Positions 16,921 through 25,926 of a stretch of DNA of 64,000 nucleotides are shown one piece after another. The position numbers and the translations under genes are program-made. Origin of the DNA: Streptomyces sp. PH10-H1 (GTDB taxonomy: Bacteria; Actinomycetota; Actinomycetes; Streptomycetales; Streptomycetaceae); NCBI RefSeq assembly GCF_030063355.1, contig NZ_JASISZ010000033.1, forward strand, positions 16,619 through 80,618, read 5' to 3'. The notes beneath the pieces are model-generated. The model was not told where the DNA came from. It saw nothing but the letters and a program-made list of their open reading frames with translations, and searched no databases. The number at the start of each line of letters is the position of its first letter. Within the stretch, counting starts at the first letter, position 1.

Positions 16921-17991
16921 ATGACCGCCAGCCCACTTGATCTCAGCCAGGACGCCGCCGGCGTCACCGCACAGCTCGTTGACATCCCCTCCGTCAGCCT
17001 CGCCGAAAAGGCGCTGGCCGACATCGTGGAGGAGGCGCTGCGCGCGTTTCCCCATCTGACCGTGGACCGGGACGGGGACGCGGTCGTGGCCCGGACGAAC
17101 CTGGGCCGCGCGGAGCGGGTGGTGCTCGCCGGACACCTGGACACGGTGCCGATCGCCGACAACGTGCCGTCCCGGCTCGACGCCGACGGTCTGCTGTGGG
17201 GCTGCGGCACCACCGACATGAAGTCGGGCATCGCCGTACAGCTGCGCCTCGCCGCGACCGTGCCCGAGCCCAACCGCGACCTCACCTTCGTGTTCTACGA
17301 CGCCGAGGAGATCGCCGCCGAGTTCAACGGGCTGAAGCGGCTCGTCGAGAACCACCCGGACTGGCTGGCGGGCGACTTCGCGGTACTCCTGGAGCCCACC
17401 GACGCCCAGGTGCACGGCGGCTGCCAGGGCACCCTGCGGGTGAGGGTGCAGACCACCGGCCGGCGGGCCCACTCCGCGCGCAGCTGGCTCGGCGACAACG
17501 CCATCCACAAGGCGGCGCCGATCCTCGCCCGCCTCGCCGCGTACGAACCCCGCCGGGTCGTCATCGACGGTCTCATCTACCCCGAGGGCCTCAACGCGGT
17601 GCTGATCGAGGGCGGGCACGCGGGCAATGTGATTCCCGACACGTGCGCCGTGACCGTCAACTACCGTTTCGCACCGAACCAGACCGAGGCGGAGGCGCTC
17701 GCGCACGTCACCGAGGTCTTCGACGGCTTCGAGGTGGTGCCCACCGACAGCGCGCCCGGCGCCCTGCCCGGCCTCTCCCAGCCGGCCGCCGCCGCCTTCG
17801 TCGCGGCCATCGGAACCGAGCCGTTCGGCAAGGAGTCCTGGACCGACGTGGCCCGGTTCTCCGCGCTCGGCATCCCCGCGGTCAACTACGGGCCCGGCAA
17901 CCCCAAGCTGTCCCACACCCGTGAGGAGAACGTGGCGGTCGCCGCCGTCCTGGAGGCCGAGGAGCGCCTCCGGGCCTGGCTCACCGCCTGA
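16921..17991 (+). CDS. Succinyl-diaminopimelate desuccinylase DapE
   Basis: Hydrolyses N-succinyl-L,L-diaminopimelate to succinate and L,L-diaminopimelate. 356 residues, M20 metallopeptidase fold with two metal sites: GHLDTVP near residue 64, CGTTDMKSG (bridging Asp), DAEEI (catalytic and ligand Glu), and SHTREENV near the C-terminus. The central lid domain contains GRRAHSARSW. Same orientation as dapC. dapD, the step before dapC, is not in this window. Confidence 0.95.
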   Translation: MTASPLDLSQDAAGVTAQLVDIPSVSLAEKALADIVEEALRAFPHLTVDRDGDAVVARTNLGRAERVVLAGHLDTVPIADNVPSRLDADGLLWGCGTTDMKSGIAVQLRLAATVPEPNRDLTFVFYDAEEIAAEFNGLKRLVENHPDWLAGDFAVLLEPTDAQVHGGCQGTLRVRVQTTGRRAHSARSWLGDNAIHKAAPILARLAAYEPRRVVIDGLIYPEGLNAVLIEGGHAGNVIPDTCAVTVNYRFAPNQTEAEALAHVTEVFDGFEVVPTDSAPGALPGLSQPAAAAFVAAIGTEPFGKESWTDVARFSALGIPAVNYGPGNPKLSHTREENVAVAAVLEAEERLRAWLTA

Positions 17992-18128
17992 CGGCCGGCC
18001 GCGAAGGGGAGACTGGACGGAGGGACCCGGTGGGGAGCCGGGGGGAACCGCGCGGGCCTCTGGCCGCGTGATGTTCCTGCCATGGTGTGATCGGGTGCGA
18101 CCGATCGTGTGGGGGGAAGGGCCGTTGC

Positions 18129-19208
18129 ATGGGACTGACCAGTCCGCTGTTCTTCGTCGTGCTCATCGTCGCGGCCGTCGCGGCCGTGGCGGGGGCCGTG
18201 CTGCTGTGGGGGCGCGTACCGGACTCCAGGCTGCTCCGGGTGCCCGTCCGCGTCGGCATGATCGTGCTGTGCCAGCTGACGGCGGTCTTCGTGGTGATGG
18301 CCGGGGTCAACAACCAGTACGGCTTCTACGCCTCCTGGGACGATCTGCTCGGCGGCGGCAGCGGCGGGGGCAGCATGAACGCGGCGGCGAAGCACAAGCC
18401 GCCGCCCCCGGGACCGGCGCAGCTGACGGTGAAGTTCGACCCGTACGCGCAGGGCTTCCGCAAGGCGATCGTCCATGGCGCGCAGTCCGGCGTGTCGGGG
18501 GACGTCATGGTGTGGACGCCGCCGCAGTACGACAAGAAGGAGTACGCGAACACCCGCTTCCCGGTGATCGAGGTGCTGCACGGCCTGCCCGGCAGCCCGC
18601 GCAGCTTCCTGCGCGCCATGCGGCTGGGCCAGATCATGGAGCGGCAGATAACGGCCGGCAAGGCCGAGCCGGCCATCCTCGTCCTGCCGACGATCACGCC
18701 TGACGGGGCCAAGGCCGGCTGCGCCGACGCGCCGGGGCGGGGCAAGAGCGGCACCTGGCTCGCCCAGGACGTGCCGAACGTGATCGCCCACAACTTCCGT
18801 ACGCTGCCCGCCCCGAGCGGCTGGGCGGTGATGGGCATATCGACCGGCGGTTACTGCGCCGCCCGGCTCGCCCTGGACTACCCGTCCCGTTATGTGGCGG
18901 GCGCCGCGCTGGCCCCCGACAATCCCGCGGAGGGTCCCCGCTCGCCGCTGTGGCTGGCCCACAACACCCGGCCGAACGTCGACCTGCTCGTGGGATCGAG
19001 CGTCCAGGACCCGGAGAGCCCGCCTCGGTTCGCCGAGTGGCTCGGACACGCGGTCCAGGCGCCGACGACCGTCACCCCCATGCTGCTGGACACCGGCGGC
19101 CACAACTGGAAGACCTGGGGACGTATGTTCCCCGACGCGCTCACCTGGGTGAGCAGTCATCTGGAGGCACCGCGCGTTGTCCCGCTGGCCAGGCCGGACG
19201 CGCAGTGA
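18129..19208 (+). CDS. Membrane-anchored alpha/beta-hydrolase esterase (antigen 85-like)
   Basis: A 359-residue protein with two N-terminal helices (FFVVLIVAAVAAVAGAVLL and VGMIVLCQLTAVFVVM), a Gly/Ser-rich linker and an extracellular esterase D/antigen 85-type hydrolase. The nucleophile is Ser in GISTGG; VIEVLHGLPGSPRSF carries the oxyanion region and TGGHNWKTW the catalytic His. ATG at 18129 has a GGGGGGAAGG site 8 nt upstream. Antigen 85 relatives move mycolic acids, but Streptomyces has none, so a different ester substrate is expected. Confidence 0.88.
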   Translation: MGLTSPLFFVVLIVAAVAAVAGAVLLWGRVPDSRLLRVPVRVGMIVLCQLTAVFVVMAGVNNQYGFYASWDDLLGGGSGGGSMNAAAKHKPPPPGPAQLTVKFDPYAQGFRKAIVHGAQSGVSGDVMVWTPPQYDKKEYANTRFPVIEVLHGLPGSPRSFLRAMRLGQIMERQITAGKAEPAILVLPTITPDGAKAGCADAPGRGKSGTWLAQDVPNVIAHNFRTLPAPSGWAVMGISTGGYCAARLALDYPSRYVAGAALAPDNPAEGPRSPLWLAHNTRPNVDLLVGSSVQDPESPPRFAEWLGHAVQAPTTVTPMLLDTGGHNWKTWGRMFPDALTWVSSHLEAPRVVPLARPDAQ

Positions 19209-19215
19209 TGCGTCG

Positions 19216-19227
19216 TACGCTGCACGC
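19216..19227 (+). promoter_or_regulatory. Leaderless -10 box of the LOG-family gene
   Basis: TACGCT, 6 nt (GCACGC), ATG. The 15 nt up to the start match those of the response regulator at 10956 almost exactly. Confidence 0.6.
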
Positions 19228-20064
19228 ATGAGTAGCGCACGCAGGGACACGAGCAACGCGCAGGAGGCGGCAGCGGCGGCCAACGAGGCGGCCGAGAGCT
19301 CTCCGCAGGAGCATGGCTGGCCCGAACGTCACACCGGGCCGGTGGTCCGGCGGCGCGACCAGGTGCAGGCCGGGACCACCGACCAGCGGCTGCTGGACAG
19401 CCGCGGCCCCTCGGACTGGGTGCACGGCGATCCCTGGCGGGTCATGCGCATCCAGTCCGAATTCGTCGAAGGATTCGGCGCCCTCGCCGAACTCGGCCCC
19501 GCCGTCAGCGTGTTCGGCTCCGCCCGCACTCCGGTCGACTCCGAGGAGTACCAGGCCGGCATCCGAATCGGCCGGGCCCTCGCCGAGGCCGGCTTCGCGG
19601 TGATCACCGGCGGCGGCCCCGGCGCCATGGAAGCCGCCAACCGGGGCGCGGGCGAGGCGGGCGGCGTGTCCGTCGGACTCGGCATCGAGCTGCCCTTCGA
19701 GCAGGGCCTCAACCCCTATGTCGACATCGGCGTGAACTTCCGCTACTTCTTCGTCCGGAAGACGATGTTCGTGAAGTACGCACGCGGCTTCGTCGTGCTC
19801 CCCGGCGGATTCGGCACCCTGGACGAGCTGTTCGAGGCCATCACCCTCGTCCAGACCAAGAAGGTCACCCGCTTCCCGATCGTCCTGTTCGGCACCGAGT
19901 ACTGGAGCGGCCTCGTCGACTGGGTGCGCGGCACCTTGATCTCCGGCGGCAAGGCGTCGGCGGCCGACCTGGAGCTGTTCCATCTGACCGACGACGTGGA
20001 CGAGGCCGTGGCCCTGGTGACGAAGGAGACCGAGGGGCTGAACGGGGGGCTGAACGGGGGCTGA
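19228..20064 (+). CDS. LOG-family protein (TIGR00730 type)
   Basis: A 278-residue Rossmann-fold protein. The signature PGGFGTLDE and the upstream GGGPGAMEAAN are the nucleotide-binding motifs of LOG (lonely guy) proteins, which release cytokinin-like bases from nucleoside monophosphates; the bacterial long form has an N-terminal extension as seen here (first ~90 residues, basic and Ala-rich). Its M. tuberculosis counterpart would be Rv1205. It follows the esterase gene by 19 nt but seems to start its own transcript. Physiological role in Streptomyces is unclear. Confidence 0.88.
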   Translation: MSSARRDTSNAQEAAAAANEAAESSPQEHGWPERHTGPVVRRRDQVQAGTTDQRLLDSRGPSDWVHGDPWRVMRIQSEFVEGFGALAELGPAVSVFGSARTPVDSEEYQAGIRIGRALAEAGFAVITGGGPGAMEAANRGAGEAGGVSVGLGIELPFEQGLNPYVDIGVNFRYFFVRKTMFVKYARGFVVLPGGFGTLDELFEAITLVQTKKVTRFPIVLFGTEYWSGLVDWVRGTLISGGKASAADLELFHLTDDVDEAVALVTKETEGLNGGLNGG

Positions 20065-20091
20065 CCGAGGGCCGGGAGCCCGCCCCGGCGG

Positions 20092-20952
20092 CTACGCCAG
20101 CCCGCGGCGCGCGACCGCGGGCGGCCGGTGGCCCGCGATGGAGGCCACCATGTCGAGGACCTGACGGGTCTCGGCGACCTCGTGGACGCGGTACACCCGG
20201 GCCCCGAGCCAGGCCGAGACCGCGGTGGTCGCCAGCGTCCCGATCAGCCGTTCCTTGACCGGGCGGTCGAGCGTCTCGCCCACGAAGTCCTTGTTGGACA
20301 GGGAGACCAGCACCGGCCAGCCGGTCGCCGTCATCTCCGGGAGCCGCCGTGTCGCCTCCAGCGAGTGCCGGGTGTTCTTGCCGAAGTCGTGCCCGGGGTC
20401 GATGAGGACGGCGTCGCGCCGCACCCCGAGCGCGACGGCCCGCTCCGCGAGGCCCATCGTGACCCGCAGGATGTCGGCCATGACGTCCTCGTAGCCCACC
20501 CGGTGCGGGCGGGTGCGCGGTTCCGCGCCGCCCGCGTGGGTGCAGACCAGGCCGACGTCGTAGCGGGCCGCGACCTCGGCGAGCTTCGGGTCGACGCCGC
20601 CCCAGGCGTCGTTGAGCAGATCCGCGCCCACCTCGCAGACCGCCTCGCCCACCTCGTGCCGCCAGGTGTCGACGCTGATGACGACCTCCGGGTGCCGCCT
20701 GCGCACCTCGGCGACGAAGGCCACCGTCCGGCGGATCTCCTCCTCGGCCGAGACATCCGCACCGGGACCGGCCTTGACGCCTCCGATGTCGATGATCGCG
20801 GCGCCCTCGGACACCGCCCGTTCCACGTGCAGCAGGGCCGGTTCATCGGTGAACGTGGCGCCCTGGTCGTAGAACGAGTCGGGTGTCCGGTTCACGATCG
20901 CCATGATGACCGGCTCGTCGTCGCCGAACTCCCGCGTGCCCAACCGCAGCAT
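20092..20952 (-). CDS. Dihydropteroate synthase family protein (FolP2-like)
   Basis: A 286-residue TIM-barrel protein of the DHPS family, which joins p-aminobenzoate to dihydropterin pyrophosphate. Seen: MAIVNRTPDSFYD, the pterin-site motif DIGGVKAGPG, and VISVDTW; LIDPGHDFGKNT follows. The motif DIGGVKAG differs from the DIGGEST of canonical DHPS, as in actinobacterial FolP2 paralogues that may not make folate. ATG at 20952 has AGGGAGG upstream. It runs against the neighbouring plus-strand genes. A second, true folP elsewhere in the genome is likely. Confidence 0.85.
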   Translation of the reverse strand: MLRLGTREFGDDEPVIMAIVNRTPDSFYDQGATFTDEPALLHVERAVSEGAAIIDIGGVKAGPGADVSAEEEIRRTVAFVAEVRRRHPEVVISVDTWRHEVGEAVCEVGADLLNDAWGGVDPKLAEVAARYDVGLVCTHAGGAEPRTRPHRVGYEDVMADILRVTMGLAERAVALGVRRDAVLIDPGHDFGKNTRHSLEATRRLPEMTATGWPVLVSLSNKDFVGETLDRPVKERLIGTLATTAVSAWLGARVYRVHEVAETRQVLDMVASIAGHRPPAVARRGLA

Positions 20953-21087
20953 TTGCGTGTGCCTCCCTGTAGGTCGCCCGCCAGCGACGATAGCCGCAGG
21001 CGGCCGCCGGCCGCCCACAGGAGGGCCCAGCGGCGGCGGGACGTGGCACCATCGTCCAAACACATCGCGCGGCCCCGGGAGACGGTC

Positions 21088-21468
21088 TTGTTCTGGTTCA
21101 TGCTCATCGCGCTGGTCGCGGTGGTCGCCGCAGTGGCACTGGCCGTACTCGGCGACGGCGGGACCCTCCGCGACGCGGACCCGGACCGGATCGACGACCG
21201 GCTGCCCGACCGCCCGCTGGTGCGCGCCGACATCGACGCGCTGCGGCTGCCGGTGGCCGTACGCGGCTACCGGATGCTCGACGCGGACGAGGTCCTGGAC
21301 CGCCTCGCGGCGGAACTGGCCGAACGGGACGCGCGCATCGCGGACCTGGAGACGGCGCTGGCCGGCGTCCGGGCGACCGCCGTCGCCACCCCTTCGCTGC
21401 TGGACGCCCCGCCGTCCGGGAGCACCCCCTCGCTGCGCAAGGAACCCGAGGACCGCCCGCATGAGTGA
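21088..21468 (+). CDS. DivIVA-like single-pass membrane protein
   Basis: A 126-residue protein with an N-terminal transmembrane helix (FWFMLIALVAVVAAVALAVLG) and a DivIVA-like module in the cytoplasm (RADIDALRLPVAVRGYRM) followed by a coiled coil (VLDRLAAELAERDARIADLE). TTG at 21088 is the start: GGGAG lies 6 nt upstream and homologues begin with FWF. It overlaps tag by 8 nt. Corresponds in position to Rv1209 of M. tuberculosis; polar or septal localisation is inferred from the DivIVA motif only. Confidence 0.82.
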   Translation: MFWFMLIALVAVVAAVALAVLGDGGTLRDADPDRIDDRLPDRPLVRADIDALRLPVAVRGYRMLDADEVLDRLAAELAERDARIADLETALAGVRATAVATPSLLDAPPSGSTPSLRKEPEDRPHE

Positions 21469-22045
21469 GCGCGGGACGGTCACCGGCGAGGACGGCCTGG
21501 CCCGCTGCCCCTGGGGGCTGTCGGCGCCGGAGTACGTGACCTACCACGACACCGAGTGGGGCCGTCCGGTGCACGGCGACGACGCGCTGTTCGAGCGGCT
21601 GAGCCTGGAGGCGTTCCAGTCCGGGCTCTCCTGGATCACGATCCTGCGGCGCAGAGAGGGCTTCCGCACCGCTTTCGCGAACTTCCGGATCAAGGCGGTC
21701 GCCGACTTCACCGACGGGGACCGGGACCGGCTGCTCGCCGATCCCGGCATCATCCGCAACCGCGCGAAGATCGACGCGGTGCTCGCCAACGCCCGGGTGG
21801 CCGCGGCGCTGGGCGCCGGCGAGCTCGACGAGCTCATCTGGTCGCACGCGCCGGAGCCCGGGGACCGGCCCGCGCCGCGCACGCTCGACGACGTACCGGC
21901 GACCACGCCCGGCTCCGTGGCGCTGGCCAAGGACCTCAAGCAGCACGGCTTCCGCTTCGTCGGGCCCACCACGGCCTACGCGATGATGCAGGCGTGCGGC
22001 CTGGTCGACGATCATCTGGCCGGCTGCCACGCCCGTCGCACCTGA
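21461..22045 (+). CDS. DNA-3-methyladenine glycosylase I
   Basis: Excises 3-methyladenine from alkylated DNA. 194 residues, HhH-fold Tag family: zinc ligand CPWG near the N-terminus, YHDTEWG, then EAFQSGLSWITILRRRE with the base-recognition Glu, and the closing zinc ligands His and Cys in DHLAGCHAR. Length is standard. Overlap with the DivIVA-like gene implies coupled translation. Confidence 0.95.
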   Translation: MSERGTVTGEDGLARCPWGLSAPEYVTYHDTEWGRPVHGDDALFERLSLEAFQSGLSWITILRRREGFRTAFANFRIKAVADFTDGDRDRLLADPGIIRNRAKIDAVLANARVAAALGAGELDELIWSHAPEPGDRPAPRTLDDVPATTPGSVALAKDLKQHGFRFVGPTTAYAMMQACGLVDDHLAGCHARRT

Positions 22046-22094
22046 CGGGACCCGTCTCCGGCGCGGACCGGCCCGGTTCCGGCCCCGACTCGCG

Positions 22095-22895
22095 CTACCG
22101 GCCCAGGTAGCGCGGCTGCTCCTTCCGGAGGAACGCCTCCACCGCGATCCGGTGGTCCTCGGAGGCGCCCGCCACCGTCTGGAGCTCGTCCTCCTTCTCC
22201 AGCGTCTCCAGGAGCGAGTGGTCCGTCCCGTACGCCAGTGACGCCTTGATCGCCGCGTACGCGACGGTTGGCCCCTGTGCGAGGCTCCGTGCCACCGCCA
22301 GGGCCTCCGCGGCCAGTTCGGCGGCCGGGACGACCTTGTTGGCGATGCCGAGCTCCAGCGCCTCCTGAGCGGTCACCTTGCGGGGGAAGAGCAGAAGATC
22401 GGCGGCGCGGCCGTGGCCGATCAGGCGGGGAAGGGTCCACGACGCGCCCGAGTCCGCGGTCAGTGCCACCCCCGCGAAGGACGTGTTAAAGCTGGCGGTG
22501 TCGGCGACCACCCGGTAGTCCGAGGCGAAGGCCAGCCCCGCCCCGGCGCCCGCCGCCACCCCGTTGATCCCCGCGACCACCGGCTTCGGCATCGTCGCGA
22601 GGGCGGTGACGATGGGGTTGTAGTGCTCCCGCACCGTCGACATCGTGGCGCCCGTGCCGGACTTGCGGTCCTCCATCAGCAGGCCGACGTGCTCCTTGAG
22701 GTCCTGGCCGACGCAGAAGGCGCGCCCGGTACCGGTGAGCAGAACCGCTCTGACCTGGGAATCCGCCGCCGCGCCCCGGACGGCCTCGCGGAGCGCCACC
22801 TTGGTCTCGGTGTTGAGGGCGTTCATCGCGTCGGGACGGTTCAAAGTGATGGTCGCGAGCCCGTCGCTCACCTCGTACAGCACGCTGTCGGACAT
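22095..22895 (-). CDS. Enoyl-CoA hydratase/isomerase (PaaG-like)
   Basis: A 266-residue crotonase-fold enzyme acting on enoyl-CoA thioesters. The oxyanion hole is formed by GRAFCVGQDLKEH and NGVAAGAGAGLA; the usual second catalytic Glu position reads Asp in LTADSG, as in PaaG-type isomerases (DSG motif). ATG at 22895 has AAGGGGA upstream. It stands alone; a hairpin (22092-22099 with 22106-22113) overlaps its stop codon. Exact substrate unknown, phenylacetate or fatty acid catabolism possible. Confidence 0.9.
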   Translation of the reverse strand: MSDSVLYEVSDGLATITLNRPDAMNALNTETKVALREAVRGAAADSQVRAVLLTGTGRAFCVGQDLKEHVGLLMEDRKSGTGATMSTVREHYNPIVTALATMPKPVVAGINGVAAGAGAGLAFASDYRVVADTASFNTSFAGVALTADSGASWTLPRLIGHGRAADLLLFPRKVTAQEALELGIANKVVPAAELAAEALAVARSLAQGPTVAYAAIKASLAYGTDHSLLETLEKEDELQTVAGASEDHRIAVEAFLRKEQPRYLGR

Positions 22896-23090
22896 GGCAG
22901 ATCCCCTTCGTCGCGGCTCCGGTCCTGGCCAGCATGCCGGAGATCGCCACGGGCGAACATGTGATGTACGTCAAACATTCAACGGGGCGATTGCGGGGCG
23001 GAAGGGGAGTGCGACGGCGGAGTATCGCAGTCTCATCACCGAATTGGCCTGTTTTGTGGGAGGGGTCTGTCGAACGGATGGGAACCGATG

Positions 23091-23121
23091 TTGGTCATTG
23101 GGTCGGCACATGCGGGATAAT
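23091..23121 (+). promoter_or_regulatory. Candidate promoter of the DUF3117 gene
   Basis: TTGGTC, 19 nt, GATAAT, ending 53 nt before the start codon. The -10 matches the sigma-70 consensus in five of six positions. Confidence 0.45.
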
Positions 23122-23174
23122 GGTCGAGAACCAATGTGTTCGAGTCCGAGCTGGTTTCAGGAAGGGGAACGAGC

Positions 23175-23342
23175 ATGGCGGCCATGAAGCCGCGGACGGG
23201 TGATGGCCCGCTCGAGGTCACCAAGGAGGGGCGGAGCATCATCATGCGCGTTCCGCTCGAGGGCGGCGGACGGCTTGTTGTCGAGCTGACTCCTGACGAG
23301 GCGGATGCCCTCGGCGACGCGCTGAAGAAGGCCATCGCCTGA
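23175..23342 (+). CDS. DUF3117 small protein
   Basis: A 55-residue protein matching DUF3117: MKPRTGDGPLEVTKEGRSII then VPLEGGGRLVVELTPDEA, a compact two-part beta/alpha sequence. ATG at 23175 with GAAGGGG upstream. The homologue in M. tuberculosis (Rv1211) also follows tag, here separated by the enoyl-CoA hydratase gene. Function unknown; very high conservation across actinobacteria suggests a core role. Confidence 0.9.
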   Translation: MAAMKPRTGDGPLEVTKEGRSIIMRVPLEGGGRLVVELTPDEADALGDALKKAIA

Positions 23343-23369
23343 CACGAGCGCGTTCCCAATTAATCGTCA

Positions 23370-23411
23370 CGGCCCCGATTCCTGACCGTTCCAGGTCCGG
23401 CATCGGGGCCG
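23370..23411 (+). terminator. Hairpin after the DUF3117 gene
   Basis: 10-bp arms (CGGCCCCGAT and complement) with a 22-nt loop, 28 nt after the stop. Confidence 0.6.
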
Positions 23412-23453
23412 CTGCCGTATCCGCGCGTTGCTCAGGGAGATCTCCTGGAGCGG

Positions 23454-24092
23454 TCAGGGACCCCGGTGGACGGCGCACAGCAGCCCGTCGTCGGTGGGCA
23501 GCAGGACCGGCGTGAACACCGGGCTGTCACGGACCGCGCGCATCAGCTCGCGCAGCCGTATCGCCTCGGTGTCCTGGTGAGCCGCGTCCAGCGTGCGGCC
23601 CTGGGCGAAGGTGCCCTCGAAGCAGACCAGCCCGCCGGGACGCAGTAGGCGCAACGATTCGCCGAGGTACTCCAGGTACTCCATCCGGTCGCCGTCGCAG
23701 AAGACGAGGTCGTATCCGCCGTCCGCGAGCCGCGGCAGGACCTCCAGCGCACGGCCGGGAATGAAACGCGCGCGGTTCGCGGCGAAGCCGGCGTCCCGGT
23801 ACGCCTCGCGGGCCAGCTGCTGGCGGTCGGGTTCCGAGTCGACGGTGGTCAGTACCCCGTCCGGCCGCATTCCGAGCAGCAGATGGATTCCGGACACACC
23901 GGTGCCGGTGCCGATCTCGACGACGGCCTTGGCGCCGGAGGCGGCGGCGAGCAGCCGCAGCGTCGCGCCGGTACCGGGGGACACCGGACGCAGACCGGCC
24001 TCGTGGGCTCGGCGCCGGGCTCGTATCAGCGCGTCGTCCTCGGAGACGAACGCGTCGGCGAACGCCCAGCTCGCCTGCCGGTTGCCGGTAAT
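23454..24092 (-). CDS. Class I SAM-dependent O-methyltransferase, probable ATT start
   Basis: A 212-residue methyltransferase with motif I AVVEIGTGTGVSG, acidic LTTVDSEP and FCDGDRMEYLEYL, like the catechol-type O-methyltransferases; the equivalent M. tuberculosis gene (Rv1220c) is also divergent from sigE. The start is odd: no ATG, GTG or TTG occurs in frame between 24260 and this point, and the 24260 ATG would run into the sigE 5' region. ATT at 24092 has GGAG exactly 6 nt upstream, and the protein from there (TGNRQASWAFAD) matches where homologues begin. The methyl acceptor is unknown. Confidence 0.82.
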   Translation of the reverse strand: MTGNRQASWAFADAFVSEDDALIRARRRAHEAGLRPVSPGTGATLRLLAAASGAKAVVEIGTGTGVSGIHLLLGMRPDGVLTTVDSEPDRQQLAREAYRDAGFAANRARFIPGRALEVLPRLADGGYDLVFCDGDRMEYLEYLGESLRLLRPGGLVCFEGTFAQGRTLDAAHQDTEAIRLRELMRAVRDSPVFTPVLLPTDDGLLCAVHRGP

Positions 24093-24316
24093 GGCCCTCT
24101 CCCTGTCCGCGTCGGTGTTGCGGCCCGCCCGGCGACTGTATCCGCCCCCAGCTACCGCTGGGAGGTGCCCCCGGGCCGGGAACCCGGTGAGGGGACTACG
24201 CGTTAGTAAGGTCGGGACCGAGAACGTGCGGCGGGCGGGAGTGGATCCGCCTGGTGTCACGGACCAGGTCTCCGGCGATACAGCGCACTTATCCGGAGCT
24301 AACGGGCGAGGTGGAT

Positions 24317-25078
24317 ATGGTAGTGGCTCTACTGGACACCACCAGAGCCGACAGGGGAGGTGCGGCTGCGGCCGGTGACCGAGGGGTGCTTCGGCATATT
24401 CTCAGGTCCTCCGGACAGCCGAAATCCGTGACCAACACTGCTGACCGTTCACGCAATGACGTACCCGCCAACGCGACCTTCGCCACCGACGGGGAGAGCC
24501 AGGCGTGGACGCCTCCTTCCTGGGAGGAGATCGTCAGCACGCACAGCACCCGCGTCTACCGCCTGGCGTACCGCCTGACGGGCAACCAGCACGATGCCGA
24601 GGATCTCACCCAAGAGGTCTTCGTCCGTGTCTTCCGTTCCCTGTCCACGTACACGCCCGGCACCTTCGAGGGCTGGCTGCACCGCATCACCACCAATCTC
24701 TTCCTGGACATGGTGCGCCGCCGTCAGCGAATCAGGTTCGACGCGCTCGGCGACGACGCGGCGGAGCGGCTCCCGAGCCGCGAGCCGTCCCCCGCACAGC
24801 ACTTCAACGACACCCACTTCGACGCGGACGTCCAGCAGGCGCTGGACACCCTCGCGCCGGAGTTCCGGGCCGCGGTCGTGCTCTGTGACATCGAGGGACT
24901 GTCGTACGAGGAGATCGCCGCGACCCTCGGCGTGAAGCTGGGCACTGTTCGGAGCCGGATTCACCGCGGCCGTTCCCACCTGCGCAAGTCGCTCGAGCAC
25001 CGTGCCCCCGCTGCCCGACCGGGTCGCGCGCTGGCCGCCGCCGTACCGAAACCGGGCCTGGAGGGCGGGAGAGCGTGA
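24317..25078 (+). CDS. ECF RNA polymerase sigma factor SigE
   Basis: A 253-residue group IV sigma factor. Region 2 covers about residues 80-150 (RLAYRLTGNQHDAEDLTQEVF), region 4 about 180-235 (LSYEEIAATLGVKLGTVRSRI). An N-terminal extension of ~70 residues precedes region 2, as in mycobacterial SigE. ATG at 24317 follows GAGGTGG. The next gene is its anti-sigma factor with a GTGA overlap, and HtrA and TatB follow, the layout of the envelope-stress block Rv1221-Rv1224. Confidence 0.92.
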   Translation: MVVALLDTTRADRGGAAAAGDRGVLRHILRSSGQPKSVTNTADRSRNDVPANATFATDGESQAWTPPSWEEIVSTHSTRVYRLAYRLTGNQHDAEDLTQEVFVRVFRSLSTYTPGTFEGWLHRITTNLFLDMVRRRQRIRFDALGDDAAERLPSREPSPAQHFNDTHFDADVQQALDTLAPEFRAAVVLCDIEGLSYEEIAATLGVKLGTVRSRIHRGRSHLRKSLEHRAPAARPGRALAAAVPKPGLEGGRA

Positions 25079-25869
25079 CCAGTAGCGGTACAGGCCAGCA
25101 GCATGCCGGGCCTGCCGAGCAACATCTCGGGGATCGTCTCGCCGCCTTCGTCGACGGTGAGTTGCCCGATGACACCCGGGACCGGGTGCTCGCGCACCTG
25201 GTGACGTGTCCGCAGTGCAAGACGGCCGCCGATGAGCAGCGCCGGCTGAAGAGCGTCGTGGCGGCCACGGCTCCGCCTGCCCTGCCCGCGGGCCTGCTGG
25301 CCCGGCTGCAGGGACTGCCGGGTGGTGGCGAGGACGACGGAAGAGGCCCATTCGACGGCGGCCTGCTCGGCGGCGGTGATGCCTTCGGCCGCGGCACGGC
25401 GGAGGACTTCTCCTTCCTGTCGCCCGGCCCCGATTTCGCCACTCCGACGGATGTGCGGTCCCGGGGCTTCCGGATCCATGAGGCCGAACGTTCGGTGGCC
25501 GCCCCCGGCTCGGCCTCGCGCGGCCGGCGGTTCGCCTTCGCGGCGGCCGGCGCGTTCTCCATGGCGGCCATCGCCCTCGGCGGCGCGCTGCCGATGGATA
25601 CGGCGCTGGACAGCGGCGCCCGCCCCGAGGAGCAGGGCCCCGCGACGGCCCCGCTCAGCGCCAACTCGGTGTCCGACCCCCAGCCGCTGCGGGACGATCT
25701 GGTCAACTCGGCCGAGGACCGCTACCTGCGGCACCCCGCGATGGCCGGCGTCACGCCCGTCTCGGTGACCCGGCCGCTGATGGCGCCCGCGACGCTGCCG
25801 ATCGCGACACCCGTACCGACCGCCTCGGCAACCCCGACGGCCACTCCCGGCCCTCTCGCGCGCCGCTGA
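25075..25869 (+). CDS. Zinc-finger anti-sigma factor for SigE (RseA-like)
   Basis: A 264-residue anti-sigma factor. The zinc-binding domain (residues ~15-60) has the HxxxCxxC motif in HLVTCPQCK and a preceding His; a hydrophobic segment (FAFAAAGAFSMAAIALGGAL) near residue 160 anchors it, with a disordered Ala/Pro/Thr-rich tail. GTG overlaps the sigma factor stop (GTGA), so the two are made in fixed ratio. Release of SigE on oxidation of the cysteines or on proteolysis is known for relatives, inferred here. Confidence 0.9.
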   Translation: MTSSGTGQQHAGPAEQHLGDRLAAFVDGELPDDTRDRVLAHLVTCPQCKTAADEQRRLKSVVAATAPPALPAGLLARLQGLPGGGEDDGRGPFDGGLLGGGDAFGRGTAEDFSFLSPGPDFATPTDVRSRGFRIHEAERSVAAPGSASRGRRFAFAAAGAFSMAAIALGGALPMDTALDSGARPEEQGPATAPLSANSVSDPQPLRDDLVNSAEDRYLRHPAMAGVTPVSVTRPLMAPATLPIATPVPTASATPTATPGPLARR

Positions 25870-25926
25870 GCCCATCCGGCCGTGTGGCACTTGCGGACTT
25901 CCGTGTCCCGCCCGCAGGCTCATGGG

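Noticed and set aside
22092..22113. Terminator of the enoyl-CoA hydratase gene
   Set aside because: The 8-bp hairpin includes the stop codon and is short; it may be chance and was not listed as a feature.
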